Source of the DNA: Bacteroidota bacterium
GTDB taxonomy: Bacteria > Bacteroidota > Bacteroidia > B-17B0 > Aurantibacillaceae
NCBI GenBank assembly: GCA_019638705.1
Contig: JAHBTI010000006.1
Span: 62,001 to 126,000, forward strand
Length of the DNA stretch: 64,000 nucleotides
Direction of reading: 5' to 3'
Position numbers and translations under genes: made by a program
Notes under the pieces: model-generated
What the model saw: the letters and a program-made list of their open reading frames with translations, nothing else
What the model was told of the DNA's origin: nothing
Databases searched by the model: none
In this document: positions 27,427-36,842 of the stretch, one piece after another
Layout: the number at the start of each line of letters is the position of its first letter
Numbering within the stretch: position 1 is the first letter of the stretch

Positions 27427-27454
27427 GTAGAGACGGGCAATTGCCCGTCTCTAC
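27427..27454. repeat. Perfect 28-bp palindrome
   Basis: GTAGAGACGGGCAA followed directly by its exact reverse complement, with no loop. It lies 1 base past the stop codon of the T9SS gene on the minus strand. It is GC-richer than its surroundings. Confidence 0.9.
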
Positions 27455-27455
27455 A

Positions 27456-29780
27456 TCATTCAACAACAACCTTCTTCACCACGCTTGCCCTGCTTGTGCC
27501 TGCGGTAATTTTTATAAAATACAAGCCTTTTTCTTTGGGCAACTGAATAAGCACAGCGTTTATAAACACATTTTTTTGGGCAGGGTGTTGTATGCTTTCA
27601 ATAATTTCGCCTAAGCTGTTTATTACTTCTATGTCTGTTTCTGCGCCAAGCGGCGGAAAGCGCAACATTACCTCTCCGCTTGTGGGATTAGGAAATATTT
27701 GGGTGTAATAATTAAGCACATTTTGCTCGGCTATGCCTGTGGGCAGGGTGGGTGTGCTAACGCAAGCCTCGTTGCTGTAATTGCTGCCTGCGCTGTTGGT
27801 AGCAGCAACTTTATAGCAATACGTTGTTGTGTAGCTTAAACCTGTGTGCGTGTATGTTGTGGTGTTGGCGGGCAGCGTGGCTAACAATGAATAATTTGCT
27901 GTGCTGCCTGCGCCAATTTTAAAGTACAGGTCAAAACTATCTTCATCGTTGCTGTTGTCTGTCCATGCCACATGGTTGGTGAGGCTGCCGTTGTTTGTTG
28001 CGGTTAGGTTAAGCGGAGCGTTGGGTGCTGTGCCTGTGCTGTTGTTAGTGGGTGTGGCAGCACAACCCACATTGGTAAAAAAACTTGCGCCTATGTTATT
28101 TACGGCGCGCGCTTTGTAACAATAGTTACTGTTATAGCTTAACCCTGTGTGCGTGTAGCTTGTAGTATTGGCAGGCAGCGTAGCCAACAGCGAAAAAACT
28201 GCCGCACCGTTTATGTTATACCACAATTCATAGCTGCTCTCGTAGTTGGCATTATCTATCCATGTTACATGGTTGGTTAGCGTAGCTTGGTATTGTGCTG
28301 CCAAACTTGTAGGCGGTATTGGGCTTAAAGTTGTAAGCGTGCTGCCGCAGGGAAAACCAAATTTTGCAATAAAACCGTCTTCTGCGCCGCCAATTTTGTT
28401 TACGGCTGTGCCTGCGCTATCTAATGTACCGCTAAACATACCACCTATGTATATATTGCCTTGTTCGTCCATATCAAGTCCTCTGACTTCCTCTGCACCA
28501 CTACCTGATTGTGGTAGCATATTTATATTTATGAAATTACCCGCACCATTAAGTTTAGCTATACAACTTTGTTGTTGCCCTACGGCGGTGTAGGTAGTTG
28601 TATTAAAAGCCACACCACCAATAATAAGCCCATTACAATGAATGTTATTGTCTATGTCTGTATATTGCGGATTTATGGCTGCTGCGCCCGAAATTGGCGT
28701 TCCTGTTATGGCAGATATTAAATTCCCTGTACTGTGGTCTAAAGCATAAATGACAGTTCCAGTAGGAGCATTGCCACTGTTAATAGTATATCCGAAAACA
28801 TTTGCTCCATTCACAGCACCACCACCTACCATTACTGTATTTTGAGCAGTATCAAGTGCTATTCCATGATTCAAAGCATCTCCCCCCACTAATGTATTAT
28901 AACTTCTTTTGTACCATAACATAGTTCCGTTGGGAGAAAATTTTGCAACTAAACTGTTATTCCAATAATTATTTGGAGAAAGTGTTGTGCTTGGTACTAA
29001 AATTGTGCCATTACCTATATTAATGGTCTTGCTAAATGCTCCACTGATATATACATTATCGTTTCTGTCAAGAGTAATGCCTACAATGCGTGGTGGGTAG
29101 TATATCCCTGCACTAACTGTCGCATAACTATGAGTATTAATTACAATTCCCAATGTATTAGTGATATAACTTGAAACACCATTGGTTAATAAATAATTTC
29201 CTTGACTTGTAATAAATATCTTTGAGGCATCCGTAGCGTTAGCCACAGGAAAATTTGGGTAACCGTTTATACTAACGAAATTTCCCGATGTATCAAATTT
29301 TGCCATAAAAACATTTCCCCCAATATTAATAATTGTTGTATCCTGTATATTATTTCCGCCAAGTGTAAATGTTGTTGCACAATAGCCTAATACCATTACC
29401 TTTCCGTTATTATCCAATACTAACGAGGTTGCGTCATCGCCACTTGCCCCTCCCATTCTGCGCCACCAAAGCACATTGCCACAAGAGTTGTATTTTATCA
29501 GATAAGCATCTAAATTCCCATAGCCGCCTGTAGCGGGTAGTCCGTTGGTTACATTCACAAAAGTAGGATTAGGGTAAAAATAACCTACGGCATACACGTT
29601 GCCCTGCTTATCCGCTTTTATATCGGCAATCTTCTCATTGTGTGTAACGTTAAAGGGGTCGGAGGTGTTATTGTCGTTTACAGTGCCCACGCGCTTTGCC
29701 CATTGCCAATTTTGTGTTTGGCTCTGCGCGACAAAAAAGGCAAGCAATAAAAAAAGTAAAAAGGTAATGCTCGTTTTCAT
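27456..29780 (-). CDS. Large T9SS cargo protein with SBBP-type propeller and fibronectin III repeats
   Basis: A 774-residue secreted protein. After a signal peptide (FLLFLLLAFFVAQSQTQ), residues ~50-490 contain SBBP-like beta-propeller repeats (DKQGNVYAVGYF, DNNGKVMVLGYC, DRNDNVYISGAF). Two tandem fibronectin-III-like domains follow, each containing LLATLPANTT(S/T)YTHTGLSY. A type A sorting domain ends the protein (IFPNPTSGEVMLRF...GLYFIKITAG). It is predicted to be displayed on or released from the cell surface by T9SS; the ligand is unknown. The two Fn3 units are near-duplicates. Confidence 0.9.
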   Translation of the reverse strand: MKTSITFLLFLLLAFFVAQSQTQNWQWAKRVGTVNDNNTSDPFNVTHNEKIADIKADKQGNVYAVGYFYPNPTFVNVTNGLPATGGYGNLDAYLIKYNSCGNVLWWRRMGGASGDDATSLVLDNNGKVMVLGYCATTFTLGGNNIQDTTIINIGGNVFMAKFDTSGNFVSINGYPNFPVANATDASKIFITSQGNYLLTNGVSSYITNTLGIVINTHSYATVSAGIYYPPRIVGITLDRNDNVYISGAFSKTINIGNGTILVPSTTLSPNNYWNNSLVAKFSPNGTMLWYKRSYNTLVGGDALNHGIALDTAQNTVMVGGGAVNGANVFGYTINSGNAPTGTVIYALDHSTGNLISAITGTPISGAAAINPQYTDIDNNIHCNGLIIGGVAFNTTTYTAVGQQQSCIAKLNGAGNFININMLPQSGSGAEEVRGLDMDEQGNIYIGGMFSGTLDSAGTAVNKIGGAEDGFIAKFGFPCGSTLTTLSPIPPTSLAAQYQATLTNHVTWIDNANYESSYELWYNINGAAVFSLLATLPANTTSYTHTGLSYNSNYCYKARAVNNIGASFFTNVGCAATPTNNSTGTAPNAPLNLTATNNGSLTNHVAWTDNSNDEDSFDLYFKIGAGSTANYSLLATLPANTTTYTHTGLSYTTTYCYKVAATNSAGSNYSNEACVSTPTLPTGIAEQNVLNYYTQIFPNPTSGEVMLRFPPLGAETDIEVINSLGEIIESIQHPAQKNVFINAVLIQLPKEKGLYFIKITAGTSRASVVKKVVVE

Positions 29781-29816
29781 GTTGTATTTTTTTAATGGTT
29801 AAGTGCAGGTAAAGTA

Positions 29817-29824
29817 CAAAGTTA
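29817..29824 (-). promoter_or_regulatory. -7 promoter element of the SBBP/Fn3 T9SS gene
   Basis: Minus-strand TAACTTTG, matching TAnnTTTG, 36 bases upstream of the start codon. Confidence 0.45.
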
Positions 29825-29860
29825 TTTTTACAATGCGCTGTTCGTTCACACAGTTAAAAG

Positions 29861-29896
29861 GGTATTTCACACAAAAAAAGAGGTATTTCGCACAAA
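29861..29896. promoter_or_regulatory. 21-bp-spaced direct repeat in a divergent promoter region
   Basis: GGTATTTCACACAAA (29861-29875) and GGTATTTCGCACAAA (29882-29896) differ at one base and start 21 bp apart, two helical turns. They lie between two divergent T9SS cargo genes. This is the only structure noticed in the 298-bp gap 29781-30078 apart from the promoter elements; a regulator site is inferred only. Confidence 0.4.
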
Positions 29897-30066
29897 GGGC
29901 TGTTTTTTGGCGGAATTTTTAAGGTGTTTATATAGTTGAAAGTTGAGAAAGTTTGCCTATTGCCATTCCCTATTCCCTATTTAAAAATCTGTGAGGTAAA
30001 GAAGCGTTAATTATTAATCAGGAAAAAACCTTTATGTTTTTTCTTGCAAAACAAAACAGATTGGCG

Positions 30067-30074
30067 TACATTTG
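30067..30074 (+). promoter_or_regulatory. -7 promoter element of the type B T9SS gene
   Basis: TACATTTG matches TAnnTTTG and ends only 4 bases before the ATG at 30079, which would make the transcript leaderless or nearly so. Confidence 0.45.
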
Positions 30075-30078
30075 ATTT

Positions 30079-33000
30079 ATGCAAAAAAAATATCCTTTCG
30101 TTTTTTTTCTCTGTGTGTTTTTTATTGCGGCGCAAGCGCATGACGATAAGCGCGTGGTTACGCCACATGTAAATCCATCATTACGCTTTACCGAAAATGC
30201 AGGGCAATGGGAAAACAACATTTTGTTTCGCGCACAGCTTGACGGCGGCGCACTGTATGTGGAAAAAAACTGCCTTACTTTTAGTTTTTACGACAAGAAA
30301 AAATACCGCGCCATACATCACGGTGCTTTTGTGCGCGGCGAGGTGCGAGATTTAAACATTCAGTTTCACGCATACAAAATGCACTTTGAAAACTGCAACC
30401 CAAATGCAGGCATAGAAAAAATGCAGCAAGGCAGCGATTACGAAAATTTCTTTTTGGGCAACGATAAAAGCAAATGGAAAGGCGATGTAAAAAACTATCA
30501 TCAAATTTGGCTACGCGAATTATATAACGGCATTGATTACGAAGCCATCACTTCGGCTCGGGGCATGAAATACAACTTTCATGTAAAGCCTAATGCAGAC
30601 ATTACACAAATAAAACTACGCTACGAGGGCATTAACAACATAAAACTGAAAGACGGAAAACTGATTTTAAAACCCGAGGTAAACGAGGTAATTGAACACA
30701 AGCCTTACGCTTACCAAACCATTGACGGAACGATTACAGAAGTGCCCTGCGAATATAAGCTCAGCAAAAATGTGGTTACGTTTCATTTCCCAAAAGGCTA
30801 CAACAAAAATTACGATTTGGTAATTGACCCTTTGCTTGTGTTTGCGGCGCAATCAGGCTCTACGGCAGATAACTTCGGCATGACTGCCACCTTTGACCCT
30901 CAGGGAAATTTGTACGCAGGCGGTACGGTGTTTGGCAACGGCTATCCTACCACGGTGGGGGCTTTTCAAAGTTCGTTTAGCGGAATGCCAAGCGGATTTT
31001 CTTTAACTGATGTAGTAGTAACAAAATACAACAGCACAGGCACGGCTTTAATTTATTCCACCTATTTGGGCGGTACGGCATCGGAAGTGATTACAAGCAC
31101 CATTGTGGACAGCAACGGCAATTTGTGCTTATACGGCACAACAAGTTCTACCAATTTTCCTGTTACGCAGGGGGCTTACGACACTTCATTTAACGGCGGA
31201 CAGCAAATAAATTTCTTCTCAAACGGCACTCATTTTGAAAACGGCACGGATATTTACATTGCTAAATTTAACTCCACAGGCACAAATTTATTGGCTTGTA
31301 CTTATTTGGGCGGAAGCGGTAACGACGGCATAAACCATGTTAATCATCTTACACCGCTATGGTGGAATCCAAACATATCCGAATACGCTACGGATTCTTT
31401 GCAATACAATTACGGCGACCAGTACCGCGGCGAAATTCAATTGGACAATGCCAACAATATTTACGTTGTAAGTTCTACACGTTCTTCAAACTTCCCTATT
31501 GTAGGCGGTTTTGACAATACTTTGGGAGGAAAGCAAGATGCCATTATTGCAAAATTCAACTCCAACTTAACCGCCCTTATTTATTCAAGCTACGTTGGCG
31601 GCAACAGCAACGATGCAGGTTACGGATTAATTGTGAAAGACAATCACGAAGTGTATATGACAGGCGGAACGTGCAGCGGTGCAGGTTTCCCGGGTAGCGG
31701 CGGTTATCAGCCAAACTATCAGGGCGGTATTGCCGACGGTTTTGTGCTGCGCATACGAAACGACGGAAGTGTGGTAATGAACCGTACTTTTTTTGGCACA
31801 AGCCAATACGACCAAAGTTATTTTATTCAGGAGGGTAAATACGATGATATTTATATTTACGGACAATCGTTGGGCAACACGCCTGTGGTAACAGCAAGCA
31901 ATGCAGCAACTGTTTACAGCGTTGCCAACACACATCAGTTTATAGCGCGGTTTGATGAAACGCTTGGCTTTTTAACTCTGGCAACCAAATTTGGCAGTTC
32001 TACTTCGCACATGGATATTTCGCCCTGCGCGTTTGCGGTGGATAAATGCAACAACATTTACCTTTCGGGTTGGGGCGGTGATTTGGTTGGCGGCACTTAT
32101 GCCACAACAGGTATGCCTTTATTTCAGGCAACACAATCCACTACCGATGGCTTTGACTTTTATTTTATGGGGCTTGATTCCAATGCAACCAATTTGATGT
32201 ACGGCTCTTATTTTGGGGGTGCGCTAAGTCACGAACACGTTGATGGCGGTACTTCGCGCTTTGATGCCAGCGGAAAAATTTATCAGTCGGCTTGTGCGGG
32301 CTGTGCCAACAACGACGATTGGCCTGTTACGCCCGGTGCTTGGCCCAATACACCCGGCAACCCCAATCATTCAAGCAATTGCAACAATGGCGTAGTGAAA
32401 TTAGATTTTCAGTTGCAAATGACGGTTGCTTACATTACCACAAATACACTTTCGGGCTGTGCGCCCTTAACAACCACATTTGTAAACACCGTTCCCTCGC
32501 TAAATCCCGGCTCTACTTACACATGGTATTTGGGCGCAGGAAACACCACCACTACCAACCCCAGCCCCGTGGTTACGTTTAACAACCCCGGAAGTTACAC
32601 CATTGCATTGGTTATAAACGACAATTTAACCTGTAATAAAAAAGACAGTGCCGTCAGCATTGTTACCATATACCCGAAACCAACGGCAAATTTTTTAGTG
32701 AATGCTTCGCCAAGCGGTTCTTGCTCCACCATTATTTCGTTCAATCAGTCTTCATCGGGCAGTTTTGGCAGTAGTCCTTACTTATGGAATTTCGGGAACG
32801 GTGTAACAAGCACCGTGAGTGCGCCCTCATACACTTACCCAAGCACAGGTAATTATACCGTATCGCTTACGGTAACTGACATAAACGGCTGTGTTGCCAC
32901 TAAAACCGTGCCTGTAGGTGTACAAAACTTTACACCGGGAATTGTGCAAAGCGGCACGTTGTGTAACGGCGCATCAACGGTTATTTCGGCAAGCGGCGGT

Positions 33001-34644
33001 TCTAACTACACATGGACACCGTCCAACTCGTTAAACAGCAGTTTTACTCCTTCCCCTGTGGCAAACCCAAGCGTTACCACCATTTATTCGGTTGAAATAA
33101 ACGAAGCAGGTTGCGCCAAAACGCTCACCACACAAATTTTGGTAATACCCAAACCAAGCACTAATTTTTCGTTTTCGGGCGGACATTGCACCAATCAAAT
33201 TCAAACAAACAATTTGTCATCGGGCAGTTTGCCGAGCAATCCTTTTATATGGAATTTCGGGAACGGCGTAACAAGCACCGAACACTCCCCTTTATACACC
33301 TATCCCGACAACGGCACTTATACCATTACCTTAACCGCCACCGACATTAACGGCTGCACCGACATTAAAACACACACGGTGTCTGTGTTTAATTTTACAC
33401 CGGGAGTGGTGAGCGATGCCAGCTTGTGCACAGGCTCTTCTACCGTAATTGTTGCCGATGGCGGCACAGATTATACTTGGACACCTGCCAGTTTTTTAAA
33501 TGACAATACCGTTTCATCTCCGATTGCCAACCCCAATGTTACAACGGTGTATTCGGTAAACATTGTAAACACATTACCAACAGGCTATGCCTGTGCCAAA
33601 ACTTTAACTACCGAAGTGGTGGTGCGCCCAACGCCCGTTACTGCATTTTCATACAGCATGAATTTTTGCGGCGGCGGTGTTTGGTTTACCGACCAATCGT
33701 CTGACGATGTTTCGGCATGGCAATGGACTTTAACCCCCACCGCCACAAGCACCAACCAAAATGCGTATTATTTTTATCATCAGGGCGGAACATTTACGGT
33801 AAGCCTTGTTTCGGCAAACGAATATTTGTGTAAAAGCTCTCGCGATACGGTTATTGACGTGGGTGTTCCGCCCGAAGTATCGGCAAGTTCTTCGGTAAAC
33901 ATCTGCAAGGGCGACAGCGTTCAGCTTAACGCATCGGGCGGTATTTCTTATGAATGGACACCACCGCAAACGTTGGATTTCCCTACACTTGCCAATCCTA
34001 TTGCCATACCGCCTGTTACTACGGAATATTCGGTGGACATTGTTACAAACAAAACCAATACCGTAAACGGAAAACCCTGTGTGATGATGCTGACAAGCTA
34101 TGTGGAAGTTACCGAACTTTCAACCATACCAATAAAAGCAACGGCAAACCCCGTGATGATTACAATTGGCGAACACAGCACCCTGATTTATTTGGGAAGC
34201 CCCGGCGCATTGGTAACATGGCTGCCAAAAGGCAGCACAAGCCCTGAATTTGGCTACACCGTTACGGCTTCGCCCGACAGACCTACCACCTATACCGCAG
34301 TGGCAAGCAAAGGTCCGTGTGTGGAAGATACCAAAGTGGCGGTGGACGCTTACTCGGCAGGTTGTATTGATAACGATGTATTTATACCCAACACGTTTAC
34401 ACCAAACGGCGATGGCAAAAACGATGTGTTGTTTGTGAGGGGCGTAAAAGTGGACGAAGTGTATTTTGCCATTTACAACCGCTGGGGCGAATTGGTTTTT
34501 GAAACCAACGATAAAACCAAAGGCTGGGACGGCACTTACAAAGGCAAAGCTGCCGATGTGGGCGTGTTTGGTTATTACTTAAAAGTAAAATGTATTACAG
34601 GCGCAGAAGCCTTTAAGAAAGGGAATGTAACCTTGTTGAGATGA
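30079..34644 (+). CDS. Giant T9SS cargo protein with SBBP and PKD repeats, type B sorting domain
   Basis: A 1521-residue secreted protein. Signal peptide (FVFFLCVFFIAAQAH); an N-terminal domain to residue ~255; SBBP propeller-like repeats (~255-790: VVTKYNSTGTALIYSTYLGG, IAKFNSTGTNLLACTYLGG, IAKFNSNLTALIYSSYVGG); then about four PKD domains with NFGNGVTST and NYTVSLTVTDINGC motifs. The C-terminal gliding-associated (type B) sorting domain has NTFTPNGDGKNDVLF, IYNRWGELVFE and TKGWDGTYKG. Type B cargo is exported by T9SS. Adhesion or matrix function is inferred from the repeats. The adjacent PKD units are close duplicates. Confidence 0.92.
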   Translation: MQKKYPFVFFLCVFFIAAQAHDDKRVVTPHVNPSLRFTENAGQWENNILFRAQLDGGALYVEKNCLTFSFYDKKKYRAIHHGAFVRGEVRDLNIQFHAYKMHFENCNPNAGIEKMQQGSDYENFFLGNDKSKWKGDVKNYHQIWLRELYNGIDYEAITSARGMKYNFHVKPNADITQIKLRYEGINNIKLKDGKLILKPEVNEVIEHKPYAYQTIDGTITEVPCEYKLSKNVVTFHFPKGYNKNYDLVIDPLLVFAAQSGSTADNFGMTATFDPQGNLYAGGTVFGNGYPTTVGAFQSSFSGMPSGFSLTDVVVTKYNSTGTALIYSTYLGGTASEVITSTIVDSNGNLCLYGTTSSTNFPVTQGAYDTSFNGGQQINFFSNGTHFENGTDIYIAKFNSTGTNLLACTYLGGSGNDGINHVNHLTPLWWNPNISEYATDSLQYNYGDQYRGEIQLDNANNIYVVSSTRSSNFPIVGGFDNTLGGKQDAIIAKFNSNLTALIYSSYVGGNSNDAGYGLIVKDNHEVYMTGGTCSGAGFPGSGGYQPNYQGGIADGFVLRIRNDGSVVMNRTFFGTSQYDQSYFIQEGKYDDIYIYGQSLGNTPVVTASNAATVYSVANTHQFIARFDETLGFLTLATKFGSSTSHMDISPCAFAVDKCNNIYLSGWGGDLVGGTYATTGMPLFQATQSTTDGFDFYFMGLDSNATNLMYGSYFGGALSHEHVDGGTSRFDASGKIYQSACAGCANNDDWPVTPGAWPNTPGNPNHSSNCNNGVVKLDFQLQMTVAYITTNTLSGCAPLTTTFVNTVPSLNPGSTYTWYLGAGNTTTTNPSPVVTFNNPGSYTIALVINDNLTCNKKDSAVSIVTIYPKPTANFLVNASPSGSCSTIISFNQSSSGSFGSSPYLWNFGNGVTSTVSAPSYTYPSTGNYTVSLTVTDINGCVATKTVPVGVQNFTPGIVQSGTLCNGASTVISASGGSNYTWTPSNSLNSSFTPSPVANPSVTTIYSVEINEAGCAKTLTTQILVIPKPSTNFSFSGGHCTNQIQTNNLSSGSLPSNPFIWNFGNGVTSTEHSPLYTYPDNGTYTITLTATDINGCTDIKTHTVSVFNFTPGVVSDASLCTGSSTVIVADGGTDYTWTPASFLNDNTVSSPIANPNVTTVYSVNIVNTLPTGYACAKTLTTEVVVRPTPVTAFSYSMNFCGGGVWFTDQSSDDVSAWQWTLTPTATSTNQNAYYFYHQGGTFTVSLVSANEYLCKSSRDTVIDVGVPPEVSASSSVNICKGDSVQLNASGGISYEWTPPQTLDFPTLANPIAIPPVTTEYSVDIVTNKTNTVNGKPCVMMLTSYVEVTELSTIPIKATANPVMITIGEHSTLIYLGSPGALVTWLPKGSTSPEFGYTVTASPDRPTTYTAVASKGPCVEDTKVAVDAYSAGCIDNDVFIPNTFTPNGDGKNDVLFVRGVKVDEVYFAIYNRWGELVFETNDKTKGWDGTYKGKAADVGVFGYYLKVKCITGAEAFKKGNVTLLR

Positions 34645-34731
34645 TGAGGCTCAAAGAATATCACATCTTTTAACATTCAACTCTCTTTTTAATTTTTCAC
34701 TTTTACCGCTTAACAAAAAAAATAAAGAACC

Positions 34732-35586
34732 ATGTTACAACAATTAAAAACACTAAGCGCGGCACTTGCAATTACTGCAATCGGCGCAACTAATGTAAAT
34801 GCACAAGGCATAAAAATGCCTGCATCAAGTCCTTCGCAAAACATTAAACAGGCTTTTGGCTTGAGCGAATTAGTTATTGATTATTCACGTCCGAGCGCAA
34901 AAGGGCGCGTTATTTACGGCGAGCTTGTTCCTTACGGTGCTATATGGCGCACAGGTGCAAACGCTTCCACAAAAATTACCTTTGGCGAAAATGTATTGAT
35001 TGACGGCATTGCACTTCCTGCGGGAACGTATGCGTTATACTCCATTCCAAACAAAGACAATTGGGAACTGATGTTTTACAAAGATTTGACTTTAGGCGGA
35101 AGCGTTGATAAATACGACAAAGCCAACGAGGCACTCCGCATTGCCGTAAAACCAAAAGCCTTAAACGACAAAGTAGAAACATTTTCTATTGACGTTACGG
35201 ACATGACTTCATCAAGCGCAAACATTGAACTGACTTGGGAAAAAACCAAAGTGAGCTTTAACGCAACGGTGGCTGACCTTGACAGCAAAGTGATGAAAAG
35301 CATTGAAAGCAGCGTGTTGAAAGACAACCGCCCGTATTCACAGGCAGCAACTTACTATTACGAAAACGGTAAAGACCTGAAACAGGCACTTGAATGGGCT
35401 GACAAAGCCATTGCACAAAACCCGAAAGCATATTGGGTGGTATTGACAAAAGCAAAAATTCAGGCAAAACAAGGCGACAAAAAAGGTGCAACCGCTACCG
35501 CACAACAAGTAATTACTTTAGCCAAAGAAGCTAAAAACGATGATTACGTTCGTATGGCAGAAAAACTGATTGCCGAAAACAAATAA
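34732..35586 (+). CDS. DUF2911 protein with TPR-like C-terminus
   Basis: A 284-residue exported protein. After a signal peptide (AITAIGATNVNAQG) the DUF2911 domain spans residues ~24-190: MPASSPSQ, VIDYSRPSAKGRVIYG, GAIWRTGANASTKITF, LPAGTYALYSIP. The last ~90 residues are helical and contain LKQALEWADKAIAQNPKAYW, resembling tetratricopeptide repeats. DUF2911 proteins are frequent in Bacteroidota; function unknown. Confidence 0.9.
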   Translation: MLQQLKTLSAALAITAIGATNVNAQGIKMPASSPSQNIKQAFGLSELVIDYSRPSAKGRVIYGELVPYGAIWRTGANASTKITFGENVLIDGIALPAGTYALYSIPNKDNWELMFYKDLTLGGSVDKYDKANEALRIAVKPKALNDKVETFSIDVTDMTSSSANIELTWEKTKVSFNATVADLDSKVMKSIESSVLKDNRPYSQAATYYYENGKDLKQALEWADKAIAQNPKAYWVVLTKAKIQAKQGDKKGATATAQQVITLAKEAKNDDYVRMAEKLIAENK

Positions 35587-35624
35587 GCATTTGTTTAAAT
35601 TTTATTGTGAGTTTCCTACTTTTT

Positions 35625-35649
35625 GAATGCGTACTTTTGGTACGCATTC
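35625..35649 (+). terminator. Hairpin carrying a -7 promoter element
   Basis: Perfect 10-bp stem GAATGCGTAC / GTACGCATTC with loop TTTTG, 38 bases after the DUF2911 stop. The right flank is TTAATTTTT rather than a solid T run. The apex reads TACTTTTG (35632-35639), an exact TAnnTTTG match 26 bases before the SIMPL gene, so it could serve as terminator, promoter, or both. Confidence 0.55.
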
Positions 35650-35665
35650 TTAATTTTTATACGTT

Positions 35666-36352
35666 ATGAAAAAACTGATTTTAATTTTTGCTGCGGCGTT
35701 TTGCTTTGCAGCGCAGGCACAAGACATTCAAAAACCTTACATTGAAGTTACAGGCACAAGCGAAACCGAAGTAACACCCGATGAAATTACCATTACCATT
35801 ACCTTGCAGGAAAGCAAAGAGCGCGCCAACATTAACAAGCAGGAAGAGCGCATGAAAAAAGCCTTTACCGAACTGGGAATTAATTTAACCAACCTTACTT
35901 TAAATTCTGCCGATGCAGATTTTCAACGGGTAAAAGCCTTTAATAAAAAAGAAACCCTGATTTCAAAAACCTATCTTTTAAAACTAAGCAACGCCGAAAT
36001 ACTAAGCAAAGTATATCAAAAACTCTCTGAATTAGACGCACAAGATGCTTACATCTCAAAAGTAAATTACTCTAAAATAGAAGAGGTGAAAAAAGAAAAC
36101 AGTTTAAAAGCCTTGAAAGTTGCAAAAGAAAAAGCCGAAAATTTGCTTTCGGCTATTGGACACCAAACAGGTATGCCACTTCAAATTTATGAGCAACAAA
36201 ATGGTATTGTAAATCCTGTATCAAATTATAGAATGGCAACAAAAAGTGTTGCAAGATTATTTGATGCAGAAGATTCTTCAAGCGAACCCGACATTTCTTT
36301 CAGAAAAATAAAAATTGTAAACACTTTTTACGTTAAATACGAAATAAAATAA
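35666..36352 (+). CDS. SIMPL (DUF541) domain periplasmic protein
   Basis: A 228-residue exported protein. Signal peptide (ILIFAAAFCFAAQAQD), then the SIMPL fold: PYIEVTGTSETEVTPDEITITI is the characteristic opening, followed by KVAKEKAENLLSAIGHQTG. SIMPL relatives such as BP26 form oligomeric periplasmic rings; the function is unclear. The next gene begins 3 bases after its stop, so the two are one operon. Confidence 0.9.
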   Translation: MKKLILIFAAAFCFAAQAQDIQKPYIEVTGTSETEVTPDEITITITLQESKERANINKQEERMKKAFTELGINLTNLTLNSADADFQRVKAFNKKETLISKTYLLKLSNAEILSKVYQKLSELDAQDAYISKVNYSKIEEVKKENSLKALKVAKEKAENLLSAIGHQTGMPLQIYEQQNGIVNPVSNYRMATKSVARLFDAEDSSSEPDISFRKIKIVNTFYVKYEIK

Positions 36353-36355
36353 TTT

Positions 36356-36766
36356 GTGGCAGCATTCAGTATTCTCAGCGAAAGCAATAACACGCAATCA
36401 AACATTAAAGCCCTGTTTGAATTTTTAAGCGACTTTAAAAATTTTGCTTCTGTTTTACCCGAAGATAAAGTAGAAAATTTTCAATATTCGCAAAACGAAT
36501 GTTCGTTTGATATTAAAGGTATTACGCCCATGAGCATTAAAATTGCCGAGAAAAAACCTTATAAATACATTATATATTCAAGCGAGGGCTTGGCAAAATT
36601 TAATTTTCAACTCAAAGCGCAATTTGTTGGAAACGCTGATGAAAAAGGTCAATGCAACATTCAATTGGACGGCGACCTTAATCCATTTATTAAAGCCATG
36701 GCAGAAAAACCATTAACAAATTTGGTAAATGCCATGTCTTTAAAACTTTCGCAAATGCAGATATAA
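36356..36766 (+). CDS. SRPBCC (START-like) fold protein
   Basis: A 136-residue cytoplasmic protein starting at GTG 3 bases after the SIMPL stop. The pattern ALFEFLSDFKNFASVLPED, then strands FSFDIKGI-like and KYIIYSSEG, and a C-terminal helix ending LVNAMSLKLSQMQ, fits the polyketide-cyclase/START-like SRPBCC fold binding a hydrophobic ligand. No ligand or reaction can be named. No ATG is available upstream, so the GTG start is likely. Confidence 0.75.
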   Translation: MAAFSILSESNNTQSNIKALFEFLSDFKNFASVLPEDKVENFQYSQNECSFDIKGITPMSIKIAEKKPYKYIIYSSEGLAKFNFQLKAQFVGNADEKGQCNIQLDGDLNPFIKAMAEKPLTNLVNAMSLKLSQMQI

Positions 36767-36827
36767 ACACAACACTGAGGCTCTGAAGGCACAGAGAAAA
36801 AAACTCCGCGCCTCTGTGCCTCTGTGT
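36767..36827. repeat. Intergenic palindromic repeat, family A
   Basis: Left ACACAACACTGAGGCTCTG at 36767-36785 with GGCACAGAG; right CTCCGCGCCTCTGTGCCTCT... ending near 36827. Imperfect inverted copies of the CACAGAGGCACA word family. Confidence 0.78.
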
Positions 36828-36842
36828 CTTTTAAAACTAATT

